A stretch of DNA of 64,000 bases from contig NZ_BDCO01000002.1 of NCBI RefSeq assembly GCF_001613545.1, positions 3,410,001 through 3,474,000 of the forward strand. The letters are read 5' to 3'. The notes beneath the pieces were generated by a model. It searched no databases. It was not told the DNA's origin and saw nothing but the letters and a program-made list of their open reading frames with translations. This DNA comes from Terrimicrobium sacchariphilum (GTDB lineage Bacteria; Verrucomicrobiota; Verrucomicrobiia; Chthoniobacterales; Terrimicrobiaceae). Position numbers and translations under genes: made by a program. Below are positions 1 through 9,558 of the stretch, one piece after another (position 1 is the stretch's first letter; each line of letters opens with the position of its first letter).

Positions 1-1577
1 TCGGGGAACTCCGTGGTGAGGCGGTCCATGAGCTTGTAAACGCCAAGGATGTGTCGATGCGCCACCTCGCCCTGCTGCTCCGCCGGCCAGCCCGCAGAGC
101 CCACTTCGGTAAGGTGGCGGTTCATGTCCCACTTGATATAGCGGATCGGGGCGCTGTGCAGGATCGTGGCCATCTGGTCGCCGATGGCCTGGACGACCTC
201 GTCGCGGGAGAAATCGAGCACGAGCTGCTGGCGGCCCGGGGTGCGACTGCGGTCGGGCATGTGCAGGCACCAGTCGGGATGCGCGCGATAAAGTTCGCTC
301 TCGGCCGAGATCATCTCCGGCTCGAACCACAGTCCGAAGGACAGCCCCTCGTCATTGATGCGCTTCACCAGCGGAGCGAGGCCGCCGGGGAGTTTCTTTT
401 CATCAACGAACCAGTCGCCGAGTGAGGTGGTGTCGTCGTCGCGCTTGCCGAACCAGCCGTCATCGAGCACGAAGAGCTCGACCCCTGTGCGGGCCGCCAC
501 GTGGGCGATGGCGACAAGCTTGTCGGCGGTGAAGTCAAAGTACGTGCCCTCCCAGTTGTTGACCAGCACGGGGCGCTCGCGATCGCGCCAAGCGCCGCGC
601 GCCAGACGTTCCCTGTACAGGTGATGGTACTGGCGGGAAAGACCGCCCAATCCCTCGGCTGAGTAGGCCAGCACGACCTCGGGCGTCTGGAATTCCGCGT
701 CCGGCGCGAGATGCCAGGAAAAGCCCTCCGGGTTGATGCCCGAGACGATGCGGGTGTTGAAGACCTGGTCCACCTCGGCCCCGCCGATATGGCTGCCGCT
801 GTACACGAGACTCACGCCGCGCACCGCGCCCGTGGTTTCCGTGGTGGAGGGGTCCAGCAGGGCGAAGAAGGGATTGTACTGGTGGCTGCTCGCCCCGCGC
901 CGGGAGCCGATGAGCTGCGCACCGGAGTGGAGCGGCTGGCGCTCGATCCAGCGTTCCCGTGCCCAGGCGCCGGGCAGGTGGAGCAGGTCAAAAGCCGATC
1001 CACGCAGGTCAGCCGCCATGCTGAGCGCGCGCAGAAGCGTCACCGGGGCCGAGCCGGTATTGCGGATGCGAGCCGACCGAGCCACGACATCGCGTCCCGC
1101 AAAAACGGTATACAGCAACGTCACCGCGATGCCCCCGAGTTCATCCCGCAGGTCGACCTCCAGCGTTTCCGCTTCCGAGGCATCCTCGACATACGTGGCC
1201 GGGAGCGACGGGAGGGCGGGCTTGCCCGCGGTGATGCGATGCCCCGCGTAAAACAGGCGCAGCCCCTGCGTGCCGTCCGCATGGCGCACATCCAGGGCGG
1301 GCAGGCGGAAGTCCCCGGTATTCGCCGTCGGGTACTCCAGTCTCAGCAGGTCGAGACCGATCAGGCCGCCGGAGACCTTGGGATGACCCGGGCTGAAGGC
1401 GATGTTGCCTCCATCCAGGAAAGCCGCCATCGCCGCACTCGGAGCTACCGGGCCACCCCAGTGCAGGTGACAGAGGAACCCCTCGTCACTGACGCCGAGG
1501 ACATACGAGGAGGACGGGCCGCCAAGGAAAAACAGTGGTTTGCCAGCGGGAGATTCGACCAAGGAAATGAGTTTCAT
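1..1577 (-). CDS. Alpha-galactosidase, GH36 (C-terminus cut by window edge)
   Basis: The reverse strand is open from an ATG at 1577 to the left edge, about 525 residues, so the C-terminus is missing. It begins MKLISLVESPAG, has the N-terminal beta-supersandwich character of GH36, and then the (beta/alpha)8 catalytic part with LFVLDDGWFGKRDDD, GLWFEPEMIS and YIKWDMNR. In GH36 the Asp of the KWDMNR motif is the catalytic nucleophile; the acid/base Asp would lie beyond the edge. The enzyme should hydrolyse terminal alpha-galactosides such as raffinose or galactomannan oligosaccharides. I see no signal peptide, so a cytoplasmic location is likely. It lies 101 bp downstream of a LacI-type regulator on the same strand, which is a plausible local control. 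Family call is firm; exact substrate is inferred. Confidence 0.93.
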   Translation of the reverse strand, partial: MKLISLVESPAGKPLFFLGGPSSSYVLGVSDEGFLCHLHWGGPVAPSAAMAAFLDGGNIAFSPGHPKVSGGLIGLDLLRLEYPTANTGDFRLPALDVRHADGTQGLRLFYAGHRITAGKPALPSLPATYVEDASEAETLEVDLRDELGGIAVTLLYTVFAGRDVVARSARIRNTGSAPVTLLRALSMAADLRGSAFDLLHLPGAWARERWIERQPLHSGAQLIGSRRGASSHQYNPFFALLDPSTTETTGAVRGVSLVYSGSHIGGAEVDQVFNTRIVSGINPEGFSWHLAPDAEFQTPEVVLAYSAEGLGGLSRQYHHLYRERLARGAWRDRERPVLVNNWEGTYFDFTADKLVAIAHVAARTGVELFVLDDGWFGKRDDDTTSLGDWFVDEKKLPGGLAPLVKRINDEGLSFGLWFEPEMISAESELYRAHPDWCLHMPDRSRTPGRQQLVLDFSRDEVVQAIGDQMATILHSAPIRYIKWDMNRHLTEVGSAGWPAEQQGEVAHRHILGVYKLMDRLTTEFP

Positions 1578-1678
1578 AGAAAATCGGAGTATCGGCGTAT
1601 CGGGAACGCGAGCCATCGACTATCACGAAAATCCCGAAGCCGTGTCGAAAAGAAACCGCTCCGCGACAGCGGCAATCT

Positions 1679-2695
1679 CTAGCGATTTCCCGCCATCCAG
1701 CGCGGAGGGACAAATATGGTCATCGGCACCGCCGGCTCCCCGGTTTCGTGCCTCTGAATCGTGCCGACCAGGTGATCCACCGACCAGCGACCCAGCAGAT
1801 CGTAGCGCAGGTCGACCCTGCCAAAGCTCGGCGTATCACCATCATCGTCGAGATAAACCATGTTCTCATGCGGGAACCAGTCGAAGAACCCTGGCGGCAG
1901 CCCGGATCTCGAGAGGACGATCAGCCCGGCAAATTTCCCGTCCTCGTAGGCTCGCCGGAGCTTCTTCACATCGAGGCCGGCCACGTCAAAAATGAGGCCC
2001 GCCGCCGCAGCGGGTCCGTCGGGATGGTGGGAGAGGAAGGCTGCACGGCAGGAACGGTCCGAGCGTTGGTCGTAGCGAAAATCCACCAGCACCGCTATGC
2101 GCCCGCCAAACCGACGCTTGGCATGGTGAATCGCCAGCCGAGTGGCTTGGAAATGATCAAATCTCACCCGATGAAACGCCGGGGAATATAATGACCAGCC
2201 AATGGAGACGCAGGCAAAGTCCTCGAGATTCAGCCGGAGATGAGATTTTCCCGCCGAACCCGCAGGCGAAAGGATCAGCACGCCACGAATGCCCCTGCTG
2301 GACAACATCCTCACCATTGCGGTGGGCGTGTGATCCAACAGAGTGAACTCCGAAACGGAGTAGCCCAGTTCCGCCGCACGACGCAACGCATGCCCTCGCA
2401 TCACGCCGAACTGCGAGTCCTCACGCCCCATCCAGACGTCGCACCAGATAAACGCCAGATTGCCTTGCATCGTCTCGCCCTGGCTCCGCCGGAAGCTCGA
2501 CATCAGTTGCCCGACGTATGGATTGAACTCATAGCCTAGGTGATGGGCTGCCGCCTCGACCAGCTTGCGCGTCCGGGCTGTGACCAGGGGTGATCCCCGC
2601 AAGGCCCGGGAGACCGTGGCCACGGAGAGCCCGCACTCCTCCGCCAGTAGCCTCATGGAGACCGGACGCTGAGACGAGGGAGGTGGTGTGTTCAT
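1679..2695 (-). CDS. LacI-family transcriptional regulator
   Basis: This 338-residue protein has the N-terminal LacI helix-turn-helix (MRLLAEECGLSVATVSRALRG, residues about 14-34), the hinge helix region up to LGYEFNPYVGQLM, and a periplasmic-binding-protein-like effector domain. The ATG at 2695 is preceded on the reverse strand by GGGAAAG at a good distance. The first dozen residues before the HTH are Pro/Ser rich. It sits between an AraC regulator (30 bp upstream) and the GH36 gene (101 bp downstream), all on one strand, so it may be expressed with them and repress the galactosidase until a sugar binds. The effector is unknown. Confidence 0.93.
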   Translation of the reverse strand: MNTPPPSSQRPVSMRLLAEECGLSVATVSRALRGSPLVTARTRKLVEAAAHHLGYEFNPYVGQLMSSFRRSQGETMQGNLAFIWCDVWMGREDSQFGVMRGHALRRAAELGYSVSEFTLLDHTPTAMVRMLSSRGIRGVLILSPAGSAGKSHLRLNLEDFACVSIGWSLYSPAFHRVRFDHFQATRLAIHHAKRRFGGRIAVLVDFRYDQRSDRSCRAAFLSHHPDGPAAAAGLIFDVAGLDVKKLRRAYEDGKFAGLIVLSRSGLPPGFFDWFPHENMVYLDDDGDTPSFGRVDLRYDLLGRWSVDHLVGTIQRHETGEPAVPMTIFVPPRWMAGNR

Positions 2696-2725
2696 ACGGA
2701 CTTTCCCAAGAAAAGAACAAGCCGC

Positions 2726-3619
2726 TTACTCAGGCGAGGAAGAATCTTCACCTTTCCGGGCATCGGGCTGCATACGCCCCAACCTCGAGGGTGAGAGGCC
2801 GAAGACGCGCTTCACTGTACGGGAAAAGGTGGATGCGTCGCTGAAGTTCAGCTCCTCCGCGACCTGCCGGGCGGTTTTTGCCGTGTGGCGTAGCAGGTCG
2901 ACGGCGTGATTCACCCGCAGCCAGAGCAGATAGCGGTAGGGATTCTGCCGCCCGAAGCGCAGGAACAACCGGCACATATACGCCGGGTCGATGCCGCACA
3001 CCCGGGCCACATCACTCACCGTGACCAACTCCGCATAGCGCTCCTCCATCGTCTCGCGACAGCGTTGATAGGTGGCATAGGCGAGCGAGGCGCTCTCCCC
3101 TTCGGGCGTCATCAGGTCGCCAATCTTGAGGATCAAGTATCGCAAAGTATCCGCACACGCCTCCTCGCGATCCGATCGGTCGCCGAAGCCCATTTCGACC
3201 AGATCGTCCCAGACCTCACGGATGCGATCAGGCCGCGTCACCGCACACATCCCGCCAAGCTTCAGCCCGCGACGGGCGAGAAGCTTGCGGGCAGCGGCAC
3301 CGCGCAGCAGGGCAAAGTACTTCACCATCCCACCCTCTCCCGCCGAGATGCGATGGGGTACGGTGCGGTCGTAGACATAAATCACCCCAGTTCGCAGGGG
3401 GAACCGCACCCCAGCCAGTTCCGCCTCACCCTCGCCCTTGGCGACAAACTCCACCGTGAGATGCGAGAAACTGGTGCGGCGGACCTCGTAGTCCGCCCGG
3501 CATGCCTCCCACCCCGCCCCCGCGACAACCAGCGGGGTGTCGGAGCGCCCCGGCGGCAGGTGAAATCGCCGGGCGTCGGAGACCTGCCGACTATAGTACA
3601 GAGGCTCGGGGGCGGGCAT
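2726..3619 (-). CDS. AraC-family transcriptional regulator
   Basis: The C-terminal ~100 residues carry the double helix-turn-helix of the AraC/XylS family (VSDVARVCGIDPAYMCRLF, then TARQVAEELNFSDASTFSRT and VFGLSPSRLGR). The N-terminus is a cupin-like sugar-sensing domain (TGVIYVYDRTVPHRIS). I chose ATG 3619, which gives MPAPEPLYYSRQ; an upstream in-frame TTG at 3658 would add 13 residues. The gene is divergent from fucI with about 100 bp between starts, the usual arrangement for an AraC activator and its target, so control of fucose catabolism is a reasonable inference. It could equally act on the LacI-GH36 genes downstream. Confidence 0.9.
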   Translation of the reverse strand: MPAPEPLYYSRQVSDARRFHLPPGRSDTPLVVAGAGWEACRADYEVRRTSFSHLTVEFVAKGEGEAELAGVRFPLRTGVIYVYDRTVPHRISAGEGGMVKYFALLRGAAARKLLARRGLKLGGMCAVTRPDRIREVWDDLVEMGFGDRSDREEACADTLRYLILKIGDLMTPEGESASLAYATYQRCRETMEERYAELVTVSDVARVCGIDPAYMCRLFLRFGRQNPYRYLLWLRVNHAVDLLRHTAKTARQVAEELNFSDASTFSRTVKRVFGLSPSRLGRMQPDARKGEDSSSPE

Positions 3620-3723
3620 TGCCTCATTGTCAGAGAGCGCGACGGGATGGGAAGTCAAAAATTGCCAACTTTAGGTCAATCGCGGCTCTTCCCCGCCAGC
3701 CCGCCGGGTGGTGAGATTTCCCC

Positions 3724-5496
3724 ATGTCTACTCCCTCCCATCCCAAGGTCGGTATCCGCCCCACCATCGACGGCCGCCTCGGCGGCGTGCGCGAGTCCCT
3801 CGAGGACCAGACGCGCCTCATGGCGGAATCCGCCGCCAAGCTCATCAGCTCCACCCTGCGCTATACCGACGGCACCCCCGTCGAGTGCGTCATCGCCGAT
3901 ACCTGCATCGGCGGCGTGGCCGAGGCTTCGGCATGCGCGGAAAAATTTGCCCGCGAGGGCGTGAAGGTCTCGCTCACCGTGACGCCCTGCTGGTGTTACG
4001 GCTCGGAAACGATGGACATGGACCCGCTCATTCCGAAGGCCGTGTGGGGTTTCAACGGCACCGAGCGCCCCGGCGCGGTCTATCTCGCCGCCGTGCTCGC
4101 CGGTCATTCGCAAAAGGGCCTGCCCGCCTTCGGCATCTATGGCCGCGAGGTGCAGGATGGCGGCGACAGCAGCATCCCGGAGGATGTCGCAGGGAAGATT
4201 TTGCAATTTGTGCGCGCTGGTCTGGCCGTGGCTCAGATGCGCGGGCGTTCCTACCTGGGAATCGGCGGCGTTTCCATGGGCATCGCGGGTTCCATCGTCG
4301 ATCAGCCCTTCTTTGAGAAATACCTTGGCATGCGCGTCGAGACCATCGACTCGACGGAGATCCTCCGCCGCATCGACAAGGGCATCTACGACGAGGCCGA
4401 GTATGAAAAGGCTCTGGCCTGGGTGAAGGCCAACTGCCCCGAGGGCAAGGATTACAACTCGCCATCCACCACCCGCTCGCGTGAGCAGCTGGACAAGGAA
4501 TGGGAGAGCAGCGTGAAGATGGCCCTCATCTCCCGCGATCTCATGGTCGGCAACCCGAAGCTGGCCGAGAAGGGATTCCGCGAGGAGGCCCACGGCCACC
4601 ACGCCATCGCGGCGGGCTTCCAGGGCCAGCGCCAGTGGACGGATTACCAGCCGAACGGCGACTTCCTCGAAGCCATCCTCAACACGTCCTTCGACTGGAA
4701 CGGCAAGCGCGCCCCGTACATCGTGGCGACGGAGAACGACTGCCTCAACGGCGCGTCGATGCTCTTCGGCCACCTCCTCACCAACACCGCGCAGATCTTT
4801 GCCGACGTGCGCACCTACTGGAGCGCGGACGCCGTGAAGCGCGTCACCGGCCACACCCTCTCGGGCGATGCGAAGAACGGCATCCTGCACCTCATCAACT
4901 CCGGCCCCGCCGCCCTCGACGGCACCGGCGAGCAGCAGATCGACGGCCAGCCCGCGATGAAGCCCTTCTGGGAAATCTCGCAGGAGGAAATCGATGCCTG
5001 CCTGAAGGCCACGACCTGGCATCCCTCCATCACCGAGTATTTCCCCGGCGGCGGATGGTCCACCCGCTTCCGCACCCGAGGCGGCATGCCGACGACAATG
5101 TTCCGGCTCAACCTCATCGCCGGTCTCGGCCCCGCCCTGCAAATCGCCGAAGGCGTGACGGTCGATCTGCCGGACGACGTGCACTCCATCCTCGACGAGC
5201 GCACGAACCCGACGTGGCCCACCACGTGGTTCGCCCCGCGCCTCACGGGCGAGGGTGCGTTCAGCGATGTCTACAGCGTGATGAACGCCTGGGGCGCCAA
5301 CCACGGCGCCATCGCCTATGGACACATCGGCAGCGACCTTATTAGTCTCGCCGCCATGCTCCGCATCCCCGTCTACATGCACAACGTCTCGCGCGAGCGC
5401 ATCTTCCGTCCCAGCACGTGGAATGCCTTCGGTACCGCGGACCTCGAGGCGGCCGACTTCCGAGCCTGCCAGAACTTTGGCCCTCTTTATGCCTGA
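3724..5496 (+). CDS. fucI: L-fucose isomerase
   Basis: The 590-residue protein matches the length of E. coli FucI (591). It interconverts L-fucose and L-fuculose in the cytoplasm with a Mn2+ cofactor. E337 in the [10 protein letters not shown] motif and D361 in IFADVRTYW fall at the same numbers as the catalytic Glu and Asp of the E. coli enzyme, and a conserved [15 protein letters not shown] stretch lies at about 291-305. The ATG at 3724 starts [18 protein letters not shown], typical for the family. The last 8 bases overlap the start of a class II aldolase, so the two are one operon. No L-fuculokinase gene is in the window; the phosphorylation step must be elsewhere or different. Confidence 0.97.
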   Translation: MSTPSHPKVGIRPTIDGRLGGVRESLEDQTRLMAESAAKLISSTLRYTDGTPVECVIADTCIGGVAEASACAEKFAREGVKVSLTVTPCWCYGSETMDMDPLIPKAVWGFNGTERPGAVYLAAVLAGHSQKGLPAFGIYGREVQDGGDSSIPEDVAGKILQFVRAGLAVAQMRGRSYLGIGGVSMGIAGSIVDQPFFEKYLGMRVETIDSTEILRRIDKGIYDEAEYEKALAWVKANCPEGKDYNSPSTTRSREQLDKEWESSVKMALISRDLMVGNPKLAEKGFREEAHGHHAIAAGFQGQRQWTDYQPNGDFLEAILNTSFDWNGKRAPYIVATENDCLNGASMLFGHLLTNTAQIFADVRTYWSADAVKRVTGHTLSGDAKNGILHLINSGPAALDGTGEQQIDGQPAMKPFWEISQEEIDACLKATTWHPSITEYFPGGGWSTRFRTRGGMPTTMFRLNLIAGLGPALQIAEGVTVDLPDDVHSILDERTNPTWPTTWFAPRLTGEGAFSDVYSVMNAWGANHGAIAYGHIGSDLISLAAMLRIPVYMHNVSRERIFRPSTWNAFGTADLEAADFRACQNFGPLYA

Positions 5497-6244
5497 TACC
5501 GCCCTCGACTCCCTCCTCGCCCTCTCCCACAGCCTCGGTCGACCCGACCTGCAGCTGGCCATCCTGGGCGAAGGCAATACATCCACCCGGCTCGACGCCG
5601 ACACCTTCCTGGTGAAGGCGTCCGGCTCCAGCCTGTCGACGCTCACCCCCGACGGTGTGGTGCGGTGCTACTCGGCCCCGCTCCTCGCGCTGCTGGATGC
5701 GAAGAACCTCTCCGATACGGACGTGGACAACGCCCTGCTCGAGTCGCGTGTCGACAAGAACGCGCGCAAGCCCTCCGTGGAGGCGCTCTTTCACGCCTAC
5801 CTGCTGTCGCTTCCGGGTATCAACTTCGTCGGCCACACGCACCCGATCACGGCCAATGCCTTCCTGTGCTCCGACCGGGCGCGGGAGTTTGCCAGCACGC
5901 GGCTCTTTCCCGACGAGATCGTTTGCTGCGGGCGCGTCTCGGCCTTCGTGCCGTACACCGACCCGGGGCTCGTGCTCTCACAGGCTATCCGCAAGGAGGT
6001 CGAAAGCTTCCGGAAGGATGAGGGGGAACTACCCCGCGTCATCCTGCTGCAGAATCACGGCGTCATCACCCTGGGCGGATCGCCCCAGGCCGTGGAGGCC
6101 GCCATGTTCATGTGCGAAAAGGCCGCACGTATCCGAGTGGGAGCCGCTGCCGTGGGAGATGTCGTGACGCTCACGGAACAAGAGGTCAATCGCATCGCGC
6201 ATCGCCCCGATGAACATCATCGTCGCAAGGCGCTGAATATCTGA
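5489..6244 (+). CDS. Class II aldolase/adducin family protein, probable L-fuculose phosphate aldolase
   Basis: This 251-residue protein has the class II aldolase pattern: GEGNTSTR near residue 28, E98 in [10 protein letters not shown]116 and H118 in GHTHPI, and H190 in QNHGVI. In FucA-type enzymes the three His bind Zn2+ and the Glu is catalytic. The open frame extends upstream to 5318 inside fucI, but the ATG at 5489, overlapping the fucI stop by 8 bases, gives the expected N-terminus [12 protein letters not shown]. With fucI upstream, cleavage of L-fuculose 1-phosphate to dihydroxyacetone phosphate and L-lactaldehyde is the likely reaction. A rhamnulose phosphate aldolase-like or epimerase role cannot be excluded from sequence alone. 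Confidence 0.85.
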   Translation: MPDTALDSLLALSHSLGRPDLQLAILGEGNTSTRLDADTFLVKASGSSLSTLTPDGVVRCYSAPLLALLDAKNLSDTDVDNALLESRVDKNARKPSVEALFHAYLLSLPGINFVGHTHPITANAFLCSDRAREFASTRLFPDEIVCCGRVSAFVPYTDPGLVLSQAIRKEVESFRKDEGELPRVILLQNHGVITLGGSPQAVEAAMFMCEKAARIRVGAAAVGDVVTLTEQEVNRIAHRPDEHHRRKALNI

Positions 6245-6267
6245 CTTTGCGCCCGCGAGTCGCAGAG

Positions 6268-6290
6268 AGGGTGGGCCGAGCGCCCACCCT
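6268..6290 (+). terminator. Inverted repeat, probable terminator of the fucI-aldolase operon
   Basis: A perfect 9-bp stem AGGGTGGGC / GCCCACCCT with a 5-base loop begins 23 bases after the aldolase stop. There is no T-run after it, so a classical intrinsic terminator is not proven; it could also serve the convergent infA gene or act as an mRNA 3' end stabiliser. Confidence 0.5.
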
Positions 6291-6403
6291 TACGCGACAT
6301 TCGAAAGTCCGCTGCGAGATACAAACACACTCTCGCCGCCAAGGAAGGGGAACCACGTTCCCCGGAGATGGCCGGAAAACAAACCCGGCCGAAAAAGAAA
6401 AAA

Positions 6404-6622
6404 CTAGCCGAGACGATACACGATCCGGGCCTTGCTCAGATCGTACGGGGACATTTCCAGCTTCACGCGGTCGCCATTGAGGAGACGGATGAAACGCTTG
6501 CGCATCTTGCCCGAGATGTGTGCCAGCACGGTGTGCTTGTTGGCCAATTCCACGTGAAACATCGTCCCGGGTAGTACGTTCGTTATCCGTCCTTCAACTT
6601 CGATCGCTTTGTCCTGTTGCAT
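6404..6622 (-). CDS. infA: Translation initiation factor IF-1
   Basis: The protein starting at ATG 6622 is 72 residues, the normal IF-1 length, and consists of one S1/OB-fold RNA-binding domain: [39 protein letters not shown] and [18 protein letters not shown]-1 binds the A site of the 30S subunit during initiation. The longer open frame from 6637 would add MRYIS, which is not expected. It stands alone here instead of in the ribosomal-protein operon. In some bacteria extra infA copies exist, so a second copy elsewhere is possible. A GC-rich inverted repeat lies just downstream at 6370-6390, but its T-rich side is on the wrong flank for a minus-strand terminator. Confidence 0.96.
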   Translation of the reverse strand: MQQDKAIEVEGRITNVLPGTMFHVELANKHTVLAHISGKMRKRFIRLLNGDRVKLEMSPYDLSKARIVYRLG

Positions 6623-6812
6623 AGAGATATACCGCACGGCGAAGAACGCATTCAGGCGACGCAGAATGACCTGCTAGATCGACAGAACAACGGGCAGATG
6701 AGTGTTGTTGCCAAAAATCCGCTGTGGAAACTTTCCACGCTACCAACGGAATCTCCCCCGTGCGAACGCACAGCATCCCCCCGATTGTCCGGGAATGCAA
6801 ACGGAAATGCCC

Positions 6813-7481
6813 CTAGATCGTGGGATTGTGGTCGCTATGGACCGGATACACCCGGATCCCGTTGATAAAGGTCGTGGTGAAGTCTTTGGCCAGTTCGTCG
6901 TAGGGGCGGAGGAAATCCGGGTCCTGAAACAGCTCAATGCTCAGCGCCGCGCTACGCAACATGCCGAGAAACGCTTGAGCGCTCATGCGTGGATTGCTCG
7001 CATGAATCAGACCTGCGGCCATCCAGCGAATGAACATTCCCTCCAGCACTGCGACAAACCGTGTGACAAACTGCTCGTAAAACTCCCCTGCCAGTTCATG
7101 CCCCTCCAGGGCACTCTGGTAATAAAGCCTGAGAAAGGTCGGGTCGTGGGCCTCGAGAAATCTTTGAGCCACGCCTTGGAGCACGATTTCCACGGGGAGG
7201 TCGATCGACTCCGGTGCCTGAAAAAGCTCCAGCGAGACCTCCTCCTCGAGCTTGGCTCGCAGGATGGCGGTGTGCAGGTCGCGCTTGGCCGGGAAATGCC
7301 GATAGATCAACGCCTCATTGACTCCGGCGCGACGGGCAATCTCCGCAGTCGTAGTTCCTTTAAATCCCTTGCTGGCAAATAGTTCCTTCGCTGCGCCCAA
7401 AATGCGATCACGCGTACGAAGCAGCGGATGGGGAGGATTGTTAAGCACGCTCTCCATCACGAGCATAACCTCGGTATGCAC
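6813..7481 (-). CDS. TetR-family transcriptional regulator
   Basis: The N-terminus holds the TetR DNA-binding domain: TRDRILGAAKELFASKGFKG followed by TTTAEIARRAGVNEALIYRH and FPAKRDLHTAIL. The remaining ~140 residues form an alpha-helical ligand-binding/dimer domain that I cannot assign to a subfamily. The frame begins with GTG at 7481; in-frame ATGs at 7466 and 7457 are credible alternatives because the HTH does not begin before residue 23. Neighbours are infA and the suf genes, neither an obvious target. TetR proteins often control a nearby efflux or metabolic gene, but none is adjacent here. About 295 bp upstream, to the end of sufU, show no gene. Confidence 0.9.
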   Translation of the reverse strand: MHTEVMLVMESVLNNPPHPLLRTRDRILGAAKELFASKGFKGTTTAEIARRAGVNEALIYRHFPAKRDLHTAILRAKLEEEVSLELFQAPESIDLPVEIVLQGVAQRFLEAHDPTFLRLYYQSALEGHELAGEFYEQFVTRFVAVLEGMFIRWMAAGLIHASNPRMSAQAFLGMLRSAALSIELFQDPDFLRPYDELAKDFTTTFINGIRVYPVHSDHNPTI

Positions 7482-7776
7482 ATTTCTACCCGCCGGAAAA
7501 TAAGGGACTTTCCTATCATGGGGCTTTAGGGGGATACGACATCACAAAGCCTCAAAGCACGAGTCATCGCTCGTCGTCCCTTCTTTCCCTGGGTGATCTT
7601 CATGCTTTTTGAGACCTGTTGCCTGACTGCACTAACAGATCATACGTAGAGACGTCGAGACTGGAGAAAGGCTCCATTTCAGCGCCCGGCCTGACGGGGC
7701 CGGACACGCCAATCTCCAGGCTGCCTCCCCATTCTCCTTACGTACCACCACCCACCGGAGGGCGGCGTCCAGCCTG

Positions 7777-8235
7777 CTAGCTGGCTGGTTCCTCGGTCGT
7801 AACCGATCCCGCATGGGCTTCCAGTGCCTGCTCGAGCGCACGCCACGAAAGGGTGGCGCACTTCACCCGCTGGGGGAAACGCCGCACGGCGGAAAAAATC
7901 TGCAAGTCGCCCAGCGTGTCGTTCGACTCCGGAGCCTCGGGCGCGGTGAGCATGTCCTTGAATCCCTTGAGCAGCGCCTCGGCCTGCGCCTTTTCCTTTT
8001 TCTTCACCTTCAGCGTGAGGAGCGAGGCGGAGGCCATGCAGATGGCGCAGCCCTGGCCGGTGAATTTCACGTCCTCGATCTGGTCGCCGTTGAGCTTGAG
8101 CGAAAGCTCGATCTCGTCGCCGCACGAGGGATTGTCCCCGCGCACGGTCACCGTCGCATCGGGCAGTGGGCCGAAGTTCCGGGGACGCTTGCTGTGGTCC
8201 AGGATCACCTCCTGGTAGAGTTCTTCGAGGTTCAT
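7777..8235 (-). CDS. sufU: SufU-type iron-sulfur cluster assembly / sulfur-transfer protein
   Basis: The 152-residue protein has the SufU pattern: C38 with D40 (NPSCGDEIEL), C63 and C66 (GQGCAICMASASLL) and C126 (VKCATLSW). The insertion between the second and third Cys distinguishes SufU from NifU/IscU. SufU binds Zn and receives persulfide from SufS for Fe-S cluster building. Its ATG overlaps the stop of sufS by 4 bases, so the two are translated together. The other suf genes (sufB, sufC, sufD) are not in the window. Confidence 0.95.
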   Translation of the reverse strand: MNLEELYQEVILDHSKRPRNFGPLPDATVTVRGDNPSCGDEIELSLKLNGDQIEDVKFTGQGCAICMASASLLTLKVKKKEKAQAEALLKGFKDMLTAPEAPESNDTLGDLQIFSAVRRFPQRVKCATLSWRALEQALEAHAGSVTTEEPAS

Positions 8236-9455
8236 GCGAAAAAGGTCTGCACTTTCTTGAGGATTTCCCCCATCCGTTGAATCTCCTCAATCGTGTTGTA
8301 AAAGGCAAAGCTTGCCCGGCTGGAGGCGGGCACGCCGAGCTTGCGCAGTAGCGGCTGGGTACAGTGGTGGCCGCCGCGCAAGGCGAGTCCCTCCTGGTCC
8401 GCCATGCTCACGACATCGTGGGCGTGGGCCGACTGGAGGGTAAAAGCGACGAGTCCGGCCCGCTGGTCCAGCGGCCCAAGGATGCGGATGCCGGGGATCT
8501 GGCTCAATACCGCCAGTCCTTCCCGGGCGAGAAGCTGGTCGTGTTCCCAGATGCGAGCGCGGCCAATACCGTCGATGTACTCCGCCGCCGCCGCGAGGCC
8601 GATCGCCTCCGCGATGGCCGGGGTCCCCGCCTCGAAGCGGTAGGGCGACGGCTTGTATTGGCTTCCCTCAAAGGTGACAGTGGAAATCATCTCGCCGCCG
8701 CCATGGAAGGGCGGCATCGCGTCGAGAATCTCCCGGCGGCCATACAGCAAGCCGATACCGGTCGGGCCGCACATCTTGTGCCCCGAGAGCGCGAGAAAGT
8801 CGCAGCCAAGCTCCTTCACGTCGAGCGGCAGATGCCCGGCACTCTGAGCGGCGTCGACGAGCACGGTGGCTCCGGCGGCCTTGGCCCGGCGCACGAGCTC
8901 GGCGGCGGGATTGATCGTGCCGAGGCTGTTCGAGATATGAACGAAGCTGAAGAGCTTCACCCCGTCGAGGAGCTGATCGAGATTGGAAAGGTCCAGCGTG
9001 CCCTCCGGCGTCACCGGGATGAAGCGCAGCTTCACGCCGCGCCGCTGGGCCAGGAGTTGCCACGGCACGATGTTGCTGTGGTGCTCCATCTCGGTCAGCA
9101 GGACCACATCGCCGGCCTTCAGGTATTCCTCGCCCCAGGCGCGAGCCACGAGGTTGATGCTCTCGGTGGTGCCGCGGGTGAAAATGATCTCCTCGTCCTG
9201 CGCGCCGAGGTAGGCGGCGAGGCGGGCGCGCGCGCCTTCATACCCGGCGGTGGCGCGATTACTCAGTTCATGCAGGCCGCGATGCACATTGGCATTGTCG
9301 TGCTCGTAGTAATGCGTCATCGCCTCGATCACGCTCAGCGGCTTCTGCGAAGTCGCCGCGTTGTCGAAATAAATGAGCTTCCTCCCGTTGACCTCCTGGT
9401 CCAACACGGGGAAGTCCTTGCGGATTTCCTCCCACGATCTTTCTCCTGCAGCCAT
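8232..9455 (-). CDS. sufS: Cysteine desulfurase SufS
   Basis: This 407-residue PLP enzyme takes sulfur from cysteine, giving alanine and an enzyme persulfide passed to SufU. K227 in LSGHKMCGPTGIG is the PLP Schiff-base lysine and C365 in RGGHHCTQPLL is the persulfide-carrying cysteine. LIYFDNAATSQKP near the N-terminus and the TEMEHHSNIVPWQ stretch are typical of group II (SufS) desulfurases. ATG 9455 gives MAAGERSWEEIRKDFP. It is the first gene of a sufS-sufU pair and is divergent from the STAS-MlaE-MlaF operon. Confidence 0.96.
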   Translation of the reverse strand: MAAGERSWEEIRKDFPVLDQEVNGRKLIYFDNAATSQKPLSVIEAMTHYYEHDNANVHRGLHELSNRATAGYEGARARLAAYLGAQDEEIIFTRGTTESINLVARAWGEEYLKAGDVVLLTEMEHHSNIVPWQLLAQRRGVKLRFIPVTPEGTLDLSNLDQLLDGVKLFSFVHISNSLGTINPAAELVRRAKAAGATVLVDAAQSAGHLPLDVKELGCDFLALSGHKMCGPTGIGLLYGRREILDAMPPFHGGGEMISTVTFEGSQYKPSPYRFEAGTPAIAEAIGLAAAAEYIDGIGRARIWEHDQLLAREGLAVLSQIPGIRILGPLDQRAGLVAFTLQSAHAHDVVSMADQEGLALRGGHHCTQPLLRKLGVPASSRASFAFYNTIEEIQRMGEILKKVQTFFA

Positions 9456-9558
9456 TTCGTCACCAATAAACCAGATTCACGGCCCCGCACAAGGTGCGAC
9501 CCTCGACTGGGCGCAAATCAAGCTTCCCTCTGCCGCCCCGCCTCGCTATCTCGCTGGT

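Noticed and set aside
3676-5646. Long minus-strand open frame across fucI (656 residues)
   Set aside because: Shadow of a high-GC gene; fucI has correct length and catalytic residues.
6370-6390. GGCCGG...CCGGCC inverted repeat downstream of infA
   Set aside because: The T-rich side lies before the stem on the minus strand and an A-run follows it on the plus strand, so it does not look like an intrinsic terminator for either.
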